Assembly: GCF_029109325.1 (NCBI RefSeq)
Contig: NZ_JAQKQJ010000006.1
Span: 176,256 to 240,255 of the forward strand
DNA: 64,000 nt
Reading direction: 5' to 3'
Source of the DNA: Nodosilinea sp. PGN35
GTDB lineage: Bacteria; Cyanobacteriota; Cyanobacteriia; Phormidesmidales; Phormidesmidaceae
Part shown: positions 1 through 8,975 of the stretch, one piece after another
How the letters are laid out: the number at the start of each line of letters is the position of its first letter
Numbering within the stretch: the first letter of the stretch is position 1
The notes under the pieces: model-generated
What the model saw: only the letters and a program-made list of their open reading frames with translations
Told to the model about the DNA's origin: nothing
Databases searched by the model: none
Translations under genes and position numbers: made by a program

Positions 1-1228
1 TGAACAGCATTGACTGCATCATAGCCTGAGCGGCTGGTTCGAGCAGCACTCCTTTATTTTGGTAAATTTCTACCAGCACCGGGTAGTGGTCGCTGGGGAT
101 AAATCGCTCAAAGTGGTTTTGCTCGTCGGCGGCAACCAGCGTTATGTCTGCTGACGAGATTCGGTTACCCTCGGCGGTTAAACAGGCGGCACGCAGAAGC
201 TGCATCAGCTGGCGGACGTGCCCGCCGCTGAGTTGAGCTAGTTCTAGCAGAACATCTCTACTCTCAAAAATGCGATCAGAATCAACTCGGCGATCGACCA
301 GGGCTGCCATAGCGTTCAAGCCATCAGTGCTATAGCCCAGTTCAGGCTGCCCCCGTTCAAACTGATAGATATTGACCATGGGCATAACATTGAGCTTGTC
401 AAACACATTGGCATAGTTGTTGCCCGAGTAAATGACCGAAATTGGCACCGTGTAGATGACGGCGCAGTGCAACTCGGCCAGCTGATTGGCGTACCTAAGA
501 AACAGATGTTCGCCCACCTGGGGCGGCACTCGATCGAGGTTGTCGAAAATAAAGAGAAAGCCCTTGGTATTAGGCTTCTTGGTTTGGAGCTTAGAAAAAG
601 CATCTTTGAGCAGAGCGTTGGTATGATCTTGCAGGCGCGAAAAGCCCTGCTGCAAGCTTTCACGAATGAGCCTTTTGTGCTTTTCTGACCCTTTGATCTG
701 AGCTAGCAGGTTTACAGACATTGCCAGCACGCTGGCAATACCACCGCCCACGCCTGTCTTACCCTCCACAGACACAGAGGTTTCTTTAGTGCGCTCGGTC
801 TCCTGAGTGATGTCTTTGAACCAGTCTTCAAATACGCTCACTAGGGCTGGATCGCTATTCAGCCCCCAGCTTTGTAGGGCCTGGGTCAGATATTTGACGA
901 TCACCAGGTAAATGTCTTTGTAGTCAGCGTCGTTGATGTCGAGTTCGTCGGTGGCTTTGATGTAGATAACTTCGTACTCTAACTCCCAGCGGCGCTTGAT
1001 GCGCTGTAGCTCTGTGCTTTTGCCACAGCCCCGGTGCCCGGTGAAGAGAATAGCGGCAGGCTGGCCAGGTTTGAGGAAACTCAAGCGCTTACTCACGCTG
1101 GTGATCGATCGCGCACTGCGTACAGTGGAGAGATCCACATAGTAACTATCAATCTCGGCTCCGGTGAGCGCGCCAAGATCACAGACTTGAAAGGCTGCTT
1201 GGAGAGTAGTGGCGCGATCGCTAGTCAT
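1..1228 (-). CDS. P-loop ATPase (AAA-like), C-terminus beyond the window
   Basis: The frame is open on the minus strand from an ATG at 1228 to the window edge, about 409 codons, so the 3' end is missing. A Walker A motif (GHRGCGKST) lies near residues 64-72. A Walker B-like strand (FLFIFDNLDR) lies near residue 228. Further on, GGHVRQLMQLLRAA resembles the arginine-bearing sensor-2 helix of AAA+/Cdc6-type ATPases. Between the Walker motifs is a Gly-rich hydrophobic stretch followed by helical sequence, an insertion whose role is unclear. It follows the histidine kinase gene in the same direction after about 60 bp, so co-transcription is plausible. ATP binding is well supported. The cellular role (signalling, transport or defence) is not recognisable. 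Confidence 0.75.
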   Translation of the reverse strand, partial: MTSDRATTLQAAFQVCDLGALTGAEIDSYYVDLSTVRSARSITSVSKRLSFLKPGQPAAILFTGHRGCGKSTELQRIKRRWELEYEVIYIKATDELDINDADYKDIYLVIVKYLTQALQSWGLNSDPALVSVFEDWFKDITQETERTKETSVSVEGKTGVGGGIASVLAMSVNLLAQIKGSEKHKRLIRESLQQGFSRLQDHTNALLKDAFSKLQTKKPNTKGFLFIFDNLDRVPPQVGEHLFLRYANQLAELHCAVIYTVPISVIYSGNNYANVFDKLNVMPMVNIYQFERGQPELGYSTDGLNAMAALVDRRVDSDRIFESRDVLLELAQLSGGHVRQLMQLLRAACLTAEGNRISSADITLVAADEQNHFERFIPSDHYPVLVEIYQNKGVLLEPAAQAMMQSMLF

Positions 1229-1288
1229 GATGGCAGAGGTAGCGGAAACAGCCCTATCGTAACCGCAAACTCGAAAACGCCAGCTGCC

Positions 1289-3136
1289 TTACTTCGGCGG
1301 GTACACGGGTTCTTTGTCGATCACCACGGGCTCCTGGTAGAGCAGCGCCGTGAAGGTCACCGTGGAGCCCAGCCCCTCGCCCATGCTGATGAACTGCACC
1401 ACGCCGCCCATGGCCTCCACCAGGCGTTGAGAAATGGCCAGGCCCAGGCCGGTGCCGCCGTACTGGCGGGTGCGATCGCCATCTACCTGGCTAAAGCTTT
1501 GAAACAGCCGATCCTGCTTTTCTAGCGACACGCCGATGCCCGTGTCGGCCACGCTAATTTTCACCAGGCCGGGCCAGGGCTTGCCCTGGTATTCGACCTT
1601 TTGGGGTTTGACCTCGGCGCTGATGGTGACACCGCCCTCGTGGGTGAACTTGATAGCGTTGCCCACCAGGTTGATCAGTACCTGAAGCAGGCGCTGGTAG
1701 TTGCCGTTGACGGTGATGTCGTCACGGGTGGCGGGCAGCAAAATCTCGAAGGCCAGATGCTTTTCGTCAGCCTGGTGGCGCATGAAGTTTTCCACATCGG
1801 CCAGCAGCTCTTTGAGGCTGATAGGCCCCATGTCGATCTGCATTTTGCCCGCTTCGATCTTGGCGATGTCGAGCACGTCGTTGATCAGCTGGAGCAGGTG
1901 GATGGCTGACTTGTGAGCCTCTTCGATAAATTCTTCCCGCTCGGCGGGGTCGTCGGCCATGCCGTCGAGCACCAGCTTGAGAAAGCCGATCATGCCGTTG
2001 AGGGGGGTGCGCAGCTCGTGGGAGGTGTTGGCCAAAAATTCGCTCTTCAGCCGCGAAGCCTCTTCGGCCTGCTGGCGGGCTTCTTCGGCCTGGCGGCGGG
2101 CTTCTTGAAACTCAAGCTGCTTTTCCATCAGGCTGGCGTTGGCCTGCTGAAGCTTGATTGCCAGGGCGTGGCTTTCGCTAAACAGGGTGGCGTGGGCGAT
2201 CGCTGTGCCCACCTGATCGGCCAGGTCGGTGAGCAGATTGAGCTCAATGTCTGACCAGGGGCGATCGGGGCGATCGTGGAGCACGATAAAGCCGTTGATG
2301 GTGTTTTGGTAGCGGGTGGCCACCGCCACAATGGCGGGGTCGGCGGGCTGCCGAGGCGGCACTACCGCCACCGACGATTGGGCGGCCGTGCTGAGGCAGG
2401 GAACCTCGGCCAGACGCCACACCTGCCCTTGCCAGCTGGGCAAATCCCCCGCTCGGATGTATTCAGCCGCTACGGTGGCGGCCTCGGGAGCGGTGTTAGG
2501 AGCAGCATCGCAGCTGCACACCAGACAGCGATTCACCCCAAACAGATCGCCCAACCCCTCGACGGTTTGCTGACGAATAATTTCTAGATCTAGTGTCCAG
2601 CGCACATTGCGGGTGATTTGGGTGAGCCGGGGCGAATAGGTTTGCAGCTGGGCACAGGCCCCCGCCAGACTCTCTGAGCCTGCGGCAGCGCCCTCCATCG
2701 CTCGCAGCCAGGGAATGCTCGCCAACCCGTGCAGGTCGCTCAGGTATCCCGTAGCCGCGATGCGAAACAGCTCTCCATCCAGGCCAATGAGCGGTTGCAG
2801 TACCCACTGCACATCGAGGCTGTGGGAGCCCAGCGGGCAGCGCCCCGGCAGCTGTACAGGCTCCTGGCGGGTGGCCAGGCTTTCGAGCGCCTGCCCCAGG
2901 GCGTGGGGGGTGGCAAAGGAGACGATTTCAGCCAGCGATCGCCCCACCCAGTTGGTCGTCAGCGCCTCCGGCAGGGCCTTGATGCCTACGGTTTGCACCG
3001 ACTCCACCACCGCCGTCGGGCTGAGCACCATGATCCAGGCGGAGATTGCCTCCGCCGGGCTGGGAGCGGCCAGGGCCGGGAATGAGGGTCGCGATCGCAT
3101 AGGGGTACGAGGCCAGAACGCTCCCATGTTAACCAA
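1289..3136 (-). CDS. Sensor histidine kinase with GAF domain
   Basis: A 615-residue hybrid-free histidine kinase. An N-terminal PAS-like region (about residues 25-130) is followed by a GAF domain (about 180-315) and a short Glu/Ala/Arg-rich coiled coil (about 320-365). The HisKA H-box SHELRTPLNG follows, with phospho-acceptor His373. The HATPase_c domain (about 480-600) shows the N box (NLVGNAIKF), the G1 box (DTGIG) and the G2 box (YGGTGLGLAIS). There is no transmembrane segment and no receiver domain, so it is probably cytoplasmic and signals to a separate regulator. No cognate regulator lies next to it. The ATPase gene downstream may be its operon partner. The ligand of the GAF domain cannot be told; the cysteines around NRCLVCSCD are not in a context that proves bilin binding. 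The start could also be a few codons downstream. Confidence 0.9.
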   Translation of the reverse strand: MVNMGAFWPRTPMRSRPSFPALAAPSPAEAISAWIMVLSPTAVVESVQTVGIKALPEALTTNWVGRSLAEIVSFATPHALGQALESLATRQEPVQLPGRCPLGSHSLDVQWVLQPLIGLDGELFRIAATGYLSDLHGLASIPWLRAMEGAAAGSESLAGACAQLQTYSPRLTQITRNVRWTLDLEIIRQQTVEGLGDLFGVNRCLVCSCDAAPNTAPEAATVAAEYIRAGDLPSWQGQVWRLAEVPCLSTAAQSSVAVVPPRQPADPAIVAVATRYQNTINGFIVLHDRPDRPWSDIELNLLTDLADQVGTAIAHATLFSESHALAIKLQQANASLMEKQLEFQEARRQAEEARQQAEEASRLKSEFLANTSHELRTPLNGMIGFLKLVLDGMADDPAEREEFIEEAHKSAIHLLQLINDVLDIAKIEAGKMQIDMGPISLKELLADVENFMRHQADEKHLAFEILLPATRDDITVNGNYQRLLQVLINLVGNAIKFTHEGGVTISAEVKPQKVEYQGKPWPGLVKISVADTGIGVSLEKQDRLFQSFSQVDGDRTRQYGGTGLGLAISQRLVEAMGGVVQFISMGEGLGSTVTFTALLYQEPVVIDKEPVYPPK

Positions 3137-3179
3137 CCGATCGCACCGATGGCTCTAGTTGAGCGGGAATTAGAAAGGT

Positions 3180-3262
3180 TTGGGGTTTCAGGGGGTTGCA
3201 GGGTTTAGGGTTTCAGGTTTCAGGGGCGACCCGACACCTTACACCCGACACCTTGCACCCCA
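3180..3262. repeat. Degenerate short tandem repeat tract
   Basis: Runs of the words ggtttcag, gggttgcag and gggtttagg are followed by repeats of acacccgacacctt. This degenerate simple-sequence tract lies just downstream of the minus-strand RHH gene and has no coding signal. Similar tracts of low-complexity words occur at 15420-15475 and 29480-29560. Confidence 0.5.
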
Positions 3263-3267
3263 TCCCC

Positions 3268-3501
3268 CTAATCGTTCCACTCGCCCTTGGGCGGCACTGT
3301 GGGGTTGCGGGGCAGGTGGCGTACCAGGTCGTCTTCGTAGCGGCGATCGCCTCGCAGCCACTGGCGCAGGGCCACATCAATGACTTTGCTGGGGTCGGAG
3401 GAAAGGTGGGTAACCTGATCGAGCAGGTCTCTGTCAATTTTTACGGAGAGGTCAACTTTTTCCGCCGACCGTTCGCCGGAAGGAGAGGCAGAGTTTTGCA
3501 T
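3268..3501 (-). CDS. Ribbon-helix-helix (CopG/CcdA-like) small protein
   Basis: A 77-residue protein with a short basic-acidic N-terminus. It then has an RHH-type core: a beta strand (VDLSVKID) followed by helix-turn-helix-like segments (RDLLDQVTHL and PSKVIDVALRQWL). Such proteins bind DNA as dimers and often act as antitoxins. No toxin gene is adjacent: the neighbours are the histidine kinase and, divergently, lepA. It is either a solitary regulator or an orphan antitoxin. The C-terminal tail (RHLPRNPTVPPKGEWND) is Pro/charged and probably disordered, as expected for a toxin-neutralising tail. Confidence 0.65.
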   Translation of the reverse strand: MQNSASPSGERSAEKVDLSVKIDRDLLDQVTHLSSDPSKVIDVALRQWLRGDRRYEDDLVRHLPRNPTVPPKGEWND

Positions 3502-3758
3502 AGTGGGTGGCCTAACTGCCGGGTAGGGGACGAATTTAATCTATCTTCAGTCTAAGCCCTGAGGTGGTTGGGTTTGATGCTAACCTCCACACCCCTCGCC
3601 GGATCAAGTCTGAAGTCCTTGACATAACAAGTTTATCCTGGCTGCTGCCTGGCGCGATCGCGATCGCACCCCGACCAGCCCCGCCCAAAGGCAAGATTGC
3701 ACCGAACAAGGGATTACAATATTAAAGTCTGTAAACTACTGCCGCTGGTAAGCCTTGT

Positions 3759-5564
3759 ATGACAGAGGTTCCCGTCTCTCAAATTCGCAACTTTTCGATT
3801 ATTGCCCACATTGACCACGGCAAATCGACCCTGGCCGACCGGCTGCTCCAGCGCACGGGTACGGTGAGCGATCGCGAGATGAAGGCCCAGTTCCTCGACA
3901 GTATGGATTTAGAGCGGGAGCGGGGCATCACCATCAAGCTCCAGGCCGCCCGCATGAACTACAGGGCTCAAGACGGCAAAGACTACGTGCTGAATTTGAT
4001 CGACACCCCAGGGCACGTCGATTTTTCCTACGAGGTGTCGCGTTCCTTAATCGCCTGCGAAGGGGCGCTGCTGGTAGTCGATGCCTCCCAGGGGGTCGAG
4101 GCCCAAACCCTGGCCAACGTCTACCTGGCCCTCGAAAACGACCTCGAGATCATCCCCGTTCTCAACAAAATTGACCTGCCGGGGGCCGACCCCGAGCGTA
4201 TCAAACAAGAAATTGAAGACATCATCGGCCTCGACTGTAGCGGTGCCATTCTGGCCTCCGCCAAGCAAGGGGTGGGCATTGACGAAATCTTAGAATCGAT
4301 TGTTTACCTGGTGCCGCCCCCGGCAGACACCGTGGCCGAGCCCCTGCGGGCGCTGATCTTCGACAGCTACTACGACAGCTATCGGGGTGTGATCGTCTAC
4401 TTCCGGGTCATGGATGGCACCATTCGCCGCAAAGACAAAGTGCGGCTGATGGCCTCGGGCAAAGAGTACGAAGTGGACGAGTTGGGCGTGCTGGCCCCCA
4501 CCCAAATCGAGGTCGATGAACTCCATGCCGGCGAGGTGGGCTACTTTGCCGCCTCGATCAAAGCGGTGGAAGATGCCCGCGTCGGCGACACCATCACCCT
4601 CGTTAGCAACCCCGCCGCCGAGGCCCTACCCGGCTACGCCGAGGCTAAGCCGATGGTCTTCTGCGGCCTGTTTCCCACCGTCTCCGACCAGTTTGAGGAG
4701 CTGCGCGAAGCCCTGGAGAAATTGCGTCTCAGTGACGCCGCCCTCCAGTACGAGCCTGAAACCTCCAGCGCCATGGGCTTTGGCTTTCGCTGCGGATTTT
4801 TGGGCCTGCTGCACATGGAGATCGTGCAGGAGCGCCTGGAGCGCGAGTACAACCTCGATCTGATCACCACTGCCCCCTCAGTGATCTACCGGGTGACTAC
4901 GATTCAGGGCGACGTGCTCGAAATCGACAACCCCAGCACCCTGCCCGACCCCCAGGCCCGCGAAAAGATCGAGGAGCCCTACGTGCAGCTCGACATGATC
5001 ACCCCCGAAGAGTATGTCGGGGCGCTGATGGAGCTGTGCCAGGGCCGCCGGGGCGAGTTCAAAGACATGAAATACCTGGCCCAGGGCCGCACCACGCTGA
5101 TCTACGAGGTGCCCCTGGCGGAGGTGGTGACCGACTTCTTTGACCAGCTCAAGTCGCGCAGCAAGGGCTACGCCAGCATGGAGTACCACCTGATCGGCTA
5201 CCGCGAAAACCACCTGGCCCGGCTCGACGTGCTGATCAACGGCGACCCGGTCGATTCGCTGGCCTCGATTGTGCACCGCGACAAAGCTTACTACGTGGGC
5301 AAAGCCCTGGTCGAAAAGCTCAAAGAACTGATCCCTCGCCACCAGTTCAAGATTCCCATCCAGGCGGCGATCGGCAGCCGGATTATCGCCAGCGAGAGCA
5401 TCCCGGCCCTGCGCAAAGATGTACTGGCCAAGTGCTACGGCGGCGACATCTCGCGGAAGAAAAAGCTGCTGCAAAAGCAGGCCAAGGGTAAGAAGCGCAT
5501 GAAGGCTGTGGGTACCGTGGATGTGCCCCAGGAAGCCTTTATGGCGGTGCTGAAGCTGAGCTGA
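3759..5564 (+). CDS. lepA: Elongation factor 4 (LepA), ribosome back-translocating GTPase
   Basis: A 601-residue translational GTPase, the normal length for LepA/EF4. The N-terminus carries the G1 motif AHIDHGKST, a switch I region with [10 protein letters not shown]3 DTPGHVDF and G4 NKIDLPGA. Domain II and EF-G-like domains III and V follow ([20 protein letters not shown]). The LepA-specific C-terminal domain ends in a basic tail ([16 protein letters not shown]). EF4 acts on stalled or mis-translocated ribosomes under ionic or temperature stress, and the gene is nearly universal in bacteria. The start at 3759 gives the typical short leader before [12 protein letters not shown]. It appears monocistronic. 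Confidence 0.98.
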   Translation: MTEVPVSQIRNFSIIAHIDHGKSTLADRLLQRTGTVSDREMKAQFLDSMDLERERGITIKLQAARMNYRAQDGKDYVLNLIDTPGHVDFSYEVSRSLIACEGALLVVDASQGVEAQTLANVYLALENDLEIIPVLNKIDLPGADPERIKQEIEDIIGLDCSGAILASAKQGVGIDEILESIVYLVPPPADTVAEPLRALIFDSYYDSYRGVIVYFRVMDGTIRRKDKVRLMASGKEYEVDELGVLAPTQIEVDELHAGEVGYFAASIKAVEDARVGDTITLVSNPAAEALPGYAEAKPMVFCGLFPTVSDQFEELREALEKLRLSDAALQYEPETSSAMGFGFRCGFLGLLHMEIVQERLEREYNLDLITTAPSVIYRVTTIQGDVLEIDNPSTLPDPQAREKIEEPYVQLDMITPEEYVGALMELCQGRRGEFKDMKYLAQGRTTLIYEVPLAEVVTDFFDQLKSRSKGYASMEYHLIGYRENHLARLDVLINGDPVDSLASIVHRDKAYYVGKALVEKLKELIPRHQFKIPIQAAIGSRIIASESIPALRKDVLAKCYGGDISRKKKLLQKQAKGKKRMKAVGTVDVPQEAFMAVLKLS

Positions 5565-5643
5565 CCCAGGCCTGGGTATTGGCCCATCTGGGCTTCATAC
5601 CGCTGGACTACACTGGAAATATCGTCATTCTGGGGAACCCGCG

Positions 5644-6432
5644 ATGCCGTCTCCGTTTCCAGGTATGGATCCTTACCTTGAGCATCCGAGGGCCTGGCCG
5701 AATATTCACCATCGCTTGATGACGGCGATCGCCGATGATCTGGCTCCCCAACTGTTGCCCAAATACCAGGTGCTCATTGAAGAGCGCGTGTACCCGGTGG
5801 ATAGCCAGGATGCCCTTGTGGTTGGGGTGCCCGATGTAGCCGTGGCGAAGGGGCTGCGGCAGGGTGTTAAGGGGAGTGGTGCGATCGCTACCGCCCCCCG
5901 CCCCGATGCGGCAGTCACAGTGACGCTGACGATTCCTGAAACTATTCGCCAGGGCTACCTGGAAATTCGAGAAATTGCCACCAGTCAGGTGATAACCGTC
6001 GTTGAGGTGCTGTCGCCCACCAACAAGCGCCCTGGCCGGGGGCGGCTGGAGTATGAAACCAAACGAGCGACGCTGCTGGGCAGTCTCTGCAACTTTGTCG
6101 AGATTGACCTGCTGCGCCAGGGTTCGCCCTTGGAGACACCCCAGGGGGTAGCCCCGTCAGATTACTCGATTTTAGTCAGCCCCCAAGAACTGCGCCCCCA
6201 GGCCCAATGGTACGGCTTTAACCTGGACGACCCGATTCCTTGCTTTGCTCTGCCGCTGCAACCGGAGGACGCGGCCCCCACAGTGGATTTGAAGCGTCTG
6301 TTGGATGGGCTCTACGATCGCTCGGGCTATGGCTTAGTGATTGACTACGCTCAAGACCCCGTACCGCCCCTGAGCGAGGCCGATGCCCAATGGGCCAGGG
6401 AATGGCTGAAGCAAGCTTATCAGCAACCCTAA
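5644..6432 (+). CDS. DUF4058 family protein
   Basis: A 262-residue protein with the DUF4058 hallmark N-terminus PSPFPGMDPYLE, followed by HHRLMTAIADDLAP. The middle holds a conserved stretch (VITVVEVLSPTNKRPG) with Lys/Glu residues reminiscent of PD-(D/E)XK-like folds, and the C-terminus is the usual W-x-L-type tail. DUF4058 genes are abundant and multicopy in cyanobacteria and have no settled function. The nuclease-fold resemblance is only an impression from the residue pattern. It starts 79 bp after lepA on the same strand and is convergent with the next small gene. Confidence 0.9.
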   Translation: MPSPFPGMDPYLEHPRAWPNIHHRLMTAIADDLAPQLLPKYQVLIEERVYPVDSQDALVVGVPDVAVAKGLRQGVKGSGAIATAPRPDAAVTVTLTIPETIRQGYLEIREIATSQVITVVEVLSPTNKRPGRGRLEYETKRATLLGSLCNFVEIDLLRQGSPLETPQGVAPSDYSILVSPQELRPQAQWYGFNLDDPIPCFALPLQPEDAAPTVDLKRLLDGLYDRSGYGLVIDYAQDPVPPLSEADAQWAREWLKQAYQQP

Positions 6433-6446
6433 TAGCTGCGGATGTC

Positions 6447-6695
6447 TTACTCCGTTAACACGTAGCGGGTGAGGACGCGCATGATTTCGTTGGTGCGCCC
6501 GGTGGGCTGGGGTTTGCTCCATTCGCGGACTTCGGCAAAGCCGAGGCGGTAGAGTTCGTGGACGATGCGATCGACGCCGTGGGCGCTGCCAATGACCAAG
6601 ATGCGAATCACCTCCCGCCCCGGCTCGGCGGCAGGCTCGATGGTGACTTGCAGTGTGGGGTCAGCCAGGGTGGAGGGGATGAAGGCTTGGGGCAT
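6447..6695 (-). CDS. Conserved small hypothetical protein
   Basis: An 82-residue soluble protein with no recognised family. A beta strand (REVIRILVIG) and an amphipathic helix (GVDRIVHELYRLGF) suggest a small alpha/beta fold. It has a good ribosome binding site: TAGGAGCC ends six bases before the ATG when read on the minus strand. That makes it more credible than its length alone would. It is convergent with the DUF4058 gene. It is divergent from the XRE regulator, with which it shares a 106-bp intergenic region containing a large inverted repeat. Confidence 0.6.
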   Translation of the reverse strand: MPQAFIPSTLADPTLQVTIEPAAEPGREVIRILVIGSAHGVDRIVHELYRLGFAEVREWSKPQPTGRTNEIMRVLTRYVLTE

Positions 6696-6707
6696 GGAAG
6701 GCTCCTA

Positions 6708-6766
6708 TGTTGCTCAATGGATCACAACATAGCACCAATCTCAGGATTGTGATCCAAAAAGCAACA
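6708..6766. promoter_or_regulatory. Large inverted repeat, candidate operator of the XRE regulator
   Basis: The left arm (6708-6727) contains TGTTGCT, three bases, then TGGATCACAA. The right arm (6747-6766) contains TTGTGATCCA, three bases, then AGCAACA. The arms are exact reverse complements except for the three central bases of each, with a 19-bp spacer. It lies between the divergent starts at 6695 and 6802 and about 36 bp before the XRE start codon. That is where an autoregulatory operator of a small helix-turn-helix protein would be expected. Binding is inferred, not shown. Confidence 0.55.
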
Positions 6767-6801
6767 TTTACGTTCCTGTGAGTCTCTGACACAGTTGGAG
6801 C

Positions 6802-7059
6802 ATGGGTAGAGCAAGCCAAGCACTAAAGCAGGTGTTAGACACCTACGGCATCAGCCAAAACCAGCTTGCCGGAGCTATGGGGATAGAACGAGGCAGCGTT
6901 TCCCGCTGGTATCACGACAAACGCGATCCGACGGCGGAGACAGTGGTGGAGATTGTGGAAGCTTTGAAAAGCCTTAATTATCAAGCCGCTGAGAAGTTTG
7001 TGCAACTATACTTAAGCAGCTTGCTAAATGGCAAAACTGATTATAACGATCTGGTTTGA
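6802..7059 (+). CDS. XRE-family helix-turn-helix regulator
   Basis: An 85-residue protein with a single Cro/C1-type HTH at about residues 5-65: ALKQVLDTYGISQNQLAGAMG, then the recognition helix around RGSVSRWYHDKRDPTAETVVEIVEALK. It has no sensor domain. This compact form is common in cyanobacteria and resembles controller proteins of restriction and toxin systems. A GGAG lies only one base before the ATG, too close for a normal Shine-Dalgarno site, so the transcript may be leaderless or the start may differ. It stands 154 bp upstream of the DUF4365 gene in the same direction. Confidence 0.85.
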   Translation: MGRASQALKQVLDTYGISQNQLAGAMGIERGSVSRWYHDKRDPTAETVVEIVEALKSLNYQAAEKFVQLYLSSLLNGKTDYNDLV

Positions 7060-7213
7060 TTATTGAAGAGAGAGACATGAAAGCCTTATTCGCATGATTT
7101 TTATTTTTTGAATCAAATAAGATAGCTTTGCAAAAGGAGGAATAGAGTCAACTAAAAGATTTTGATTTCAGAATTTATTGGCTATTAAATCAATATTAAA
7201 AGGTGAACTGTTT

Positions 7214-8365
7214 ATGAAAATGCTAATAAGCGAAAATGATGAATTTGAGTCAAGATACTTGCTAGAGTTCAAAAGAGAAGCTAAAAAATATGGGTTGTTT
7301 GTCAACTATGAGAAGGATCGAGCAGCCATAGATCTTGGCTTGCATTTAACAAGAGAAATTGACCCAAAATTTCGTGAGACTACTCAAGTCAGAGTTTGGT
7401 TTCAACTAAAGGGAAAGCAGAAGTCAACATTAAGTCTTGAAGAATATAGAAACTCTGACTCAGTCAGCCTACAGCTATCAATTGAGCATCTTAAATTCTG
7501 GTACGCCTCGCCAGAACCTATATATATTGCGCTTTATATAGAGTCCGCAGATGTTTTTCTTGTTGAAGATATTAGGGATATAGTTTTGAGGCAGTGGGGA
7601 GAACGTTTATTTGAACCTAGTACATTTAAGGAAGATCAAAAGACAGCAGTAATCAGAATCCAAAGGAGCAAAGAAAGTTGCCCAGCGATATGGGAGCAAA
7701 TGTTTCTTCATAGCTCCATTAGAATTGATGGCCCTTCATATAAAGGCAGACCTCTAGGACACCGACTAGATCCTTTAAGGTGCATCCTCAGAGAAATGGA
7801 AGCAAGTGATTTTGAAGAACTAATTCTACACTTGCTAAAGGCTCATGACTTTAAAGAACTGGATTTTCTTGATCCAAGCTCAGTTTACGCCAAAGGGACT
7901 GAAAAGGCAAAAATAATTAAGGGAGTGATTTTCCAGTCGTATGAGTATAGATTCCACCTAGGAAACATGATTGGCTTTTCCCATGAAGTTGACAAAGGAT
8001 TTAGGCATGAAAGCCAGCTAAGATCTATACAAGGAAAATGCTTAGTCATTATCCATAGTGAACCAATATCCGAACCTGATCAACATTCAGCTTTTGAATT
8101 GTCTAAAAAGCTCTTGGAAGAAGATATTGAGAATATTCTGGTTTTTGCAAATCGTCCTTCGGGCAAAGATCCGCAGAACATGCTTCAAGACTTATCTTAC
8201 CTTGGAAGCTACAATCGAGTCTTTTATGAGAATGGCATAAATTGCATGACACAGTTATTGGGGGATATAGCTTTCAACGTTCTAATAGCAACAAATGTGT
8301 ATCTAAAATTTCGCAACAAAATAAAGTGGAGCAGTGTAAACTATTTGGTTTCTAACTTTAATTGA
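7214..8365 (+). CDS. DUF4365-like protein with possible PD-(D/E)XK nuclease folds
   Basis: 383 residues from the ATG at 7214, which is preceded by AAAGGTGA at a normal distance. A longer TTG-started version from 7178 lacks such a site. Residues of about 20-150 resemble DUF4365: AAIDLGLHLTRE, then VRVWFQLKGKQ, the D...QxK spacing of a PD-(D/E)XK core. A second region, from about residue 200 (EASDFEELILHLLKAHDFKE), looks like the N-terminal helix of restriction-endonuclease-like domains, and a Rossmann-like strand (KCLVIIHSEP) follows. The gene is strikingly A+T-rich and uses codons such as ATA, AGA and TTA, unlike its neighbours, so horizontal acquisition is likely. An isolated strong Shine-Dalgarno-like AAAGGAGG at 7134-7140 has no start codon at a usable distance. 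Function is unknown; defence is a hypothesis. Confidence 0.7.
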   Translation: MKMLISENDEFESRYLLEFKREAKKYGLFVNYEKDRAAIDLGLHLTREIDPKFRETTQVRVWFQLKGKQKSTLSLEEYRNSDSVSLQLSIEHLKFWYASPEPIYIALYIESADVFLVEDIRDIVLRQWGERLFEPSTFKEDQKTAVIRIQRSKESCPAIWEQMFLHSSIRIDGPSYKGRPLGHRLDPLRCILREMEASDFEELILHLLKAHDFKELDFLDPSSVYAKGTEKAKIIKGVIFQSYEYRFHLGNMIGFSHEVDKGFRHESQLRSIQGKCLVIIHSEPISEPDQHSAFELSKKLLEEDIENILVFANRPSGKDPQNMLQDLSYLGSYNRVFYENGINCMTQLLGDIAFNVLIATNVYLKFRNKIKWSSVNYLVSNFN

Positions 8366-8503
8366 AGACTTTTTCGATTGCTTTATTGCTGTCCTTCATT
8401 GACTCTAGGGAGAGACCAGATGTGAAAACCAAATGCGTTAATTGCCATGCTTAGTTATTAGAGTGGGCATTGCCTACCCTAAAATTTGAGGTGCTCTAGG
8501 TAG

Positions 8504-8604
8504 CCCAATCTTCCTTGAAACCAGGCAAGTTCAGCGGGTTGCATTAGGGCGATCGCCCCTTCCTCCACAGCCATCAGTGCCCACTCTGCCGTAGCGGCGA
8601 TCGC
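8504..8604 (+). repeat. Dispersed repeat of about 100 bp, copy 1
   Basis: This copy begins with CCCAATCTT, continues through GGCGATCGCCCCTTCC and CCACAGCCA, and ends with TAGCGGCGATCGC. The same string of blocks recurs at 9444-9543, at 10412-10530 with a short insertion, and partly at 10668-10715. The copies separate the small toxin-antitoxin modules in this zone. Just after this copy is TATAAT (8605-8610), a possible -10 box for the gene starting at 8637. Confidence 0.75.
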
Positions 8605-8636
8605 TATAATAGGCACAAGTCCTCACACCTGCTGCC

Positions 8637-8975
8637 ATGACATCCCAACAACTCGAAGAGCGATCGCAGCGCCTCGAAGCACGAGTTGCTGCCCTCGAAA
8701 CAGAACTGGCACAGCTCAAACAGGTTTTGTCTGCTCTTCTGCAAAAGCCAACCCCCTGGTGGTCAGCGATCGCAGGCAGCGCTGAAACTGACCAAGCGAC
8801 CCCTTTATCCAGCCAGCCCTCGCCTCTGGCGCAAACCACCTTTCATCAGACGCTACAAGCATCTGGCCTAGTAAAATCGGTACGCCCACCCGCCGTTACC
8901 CCCCAAAACAACTTTCAGCCTATTCCTGTCCAAGGTGAAGCCGTATCCCAAACTATCTTGGATGAGCGGCGCTAG
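8637..8975 (+). CDS. Probable antitoxin partner of the PIN toxin, coiled-coil N-terminus
   Basis: A 112-residue protein whose first 45 residues form a clear heptad coiled coil (LEERSQRLEARVAALETELA). A Pro/Thr/Gln-rich, probably disordered tail follows. No DNA-binding domain is obvious. Its stop codon is immediately followed by the ATG of the PIN-domain toxin, with no intervening base, which implies translational coupling. Antitoxin identity rests on this arrangement and on the disordered tail, not on a recognised family. A possible TATAAT lies 27 bp upstream. Confidence 0.6.
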   Translation: MTSQQLEERSQRLEARVAALETELAQLKQVLSALLQKPTPWWSAIAGSAETDQATPLSSQPSPLAQTTFHQTLQASGLVKSVRPPAVTPQNNFQPIPVQGEAVSQTILDERR

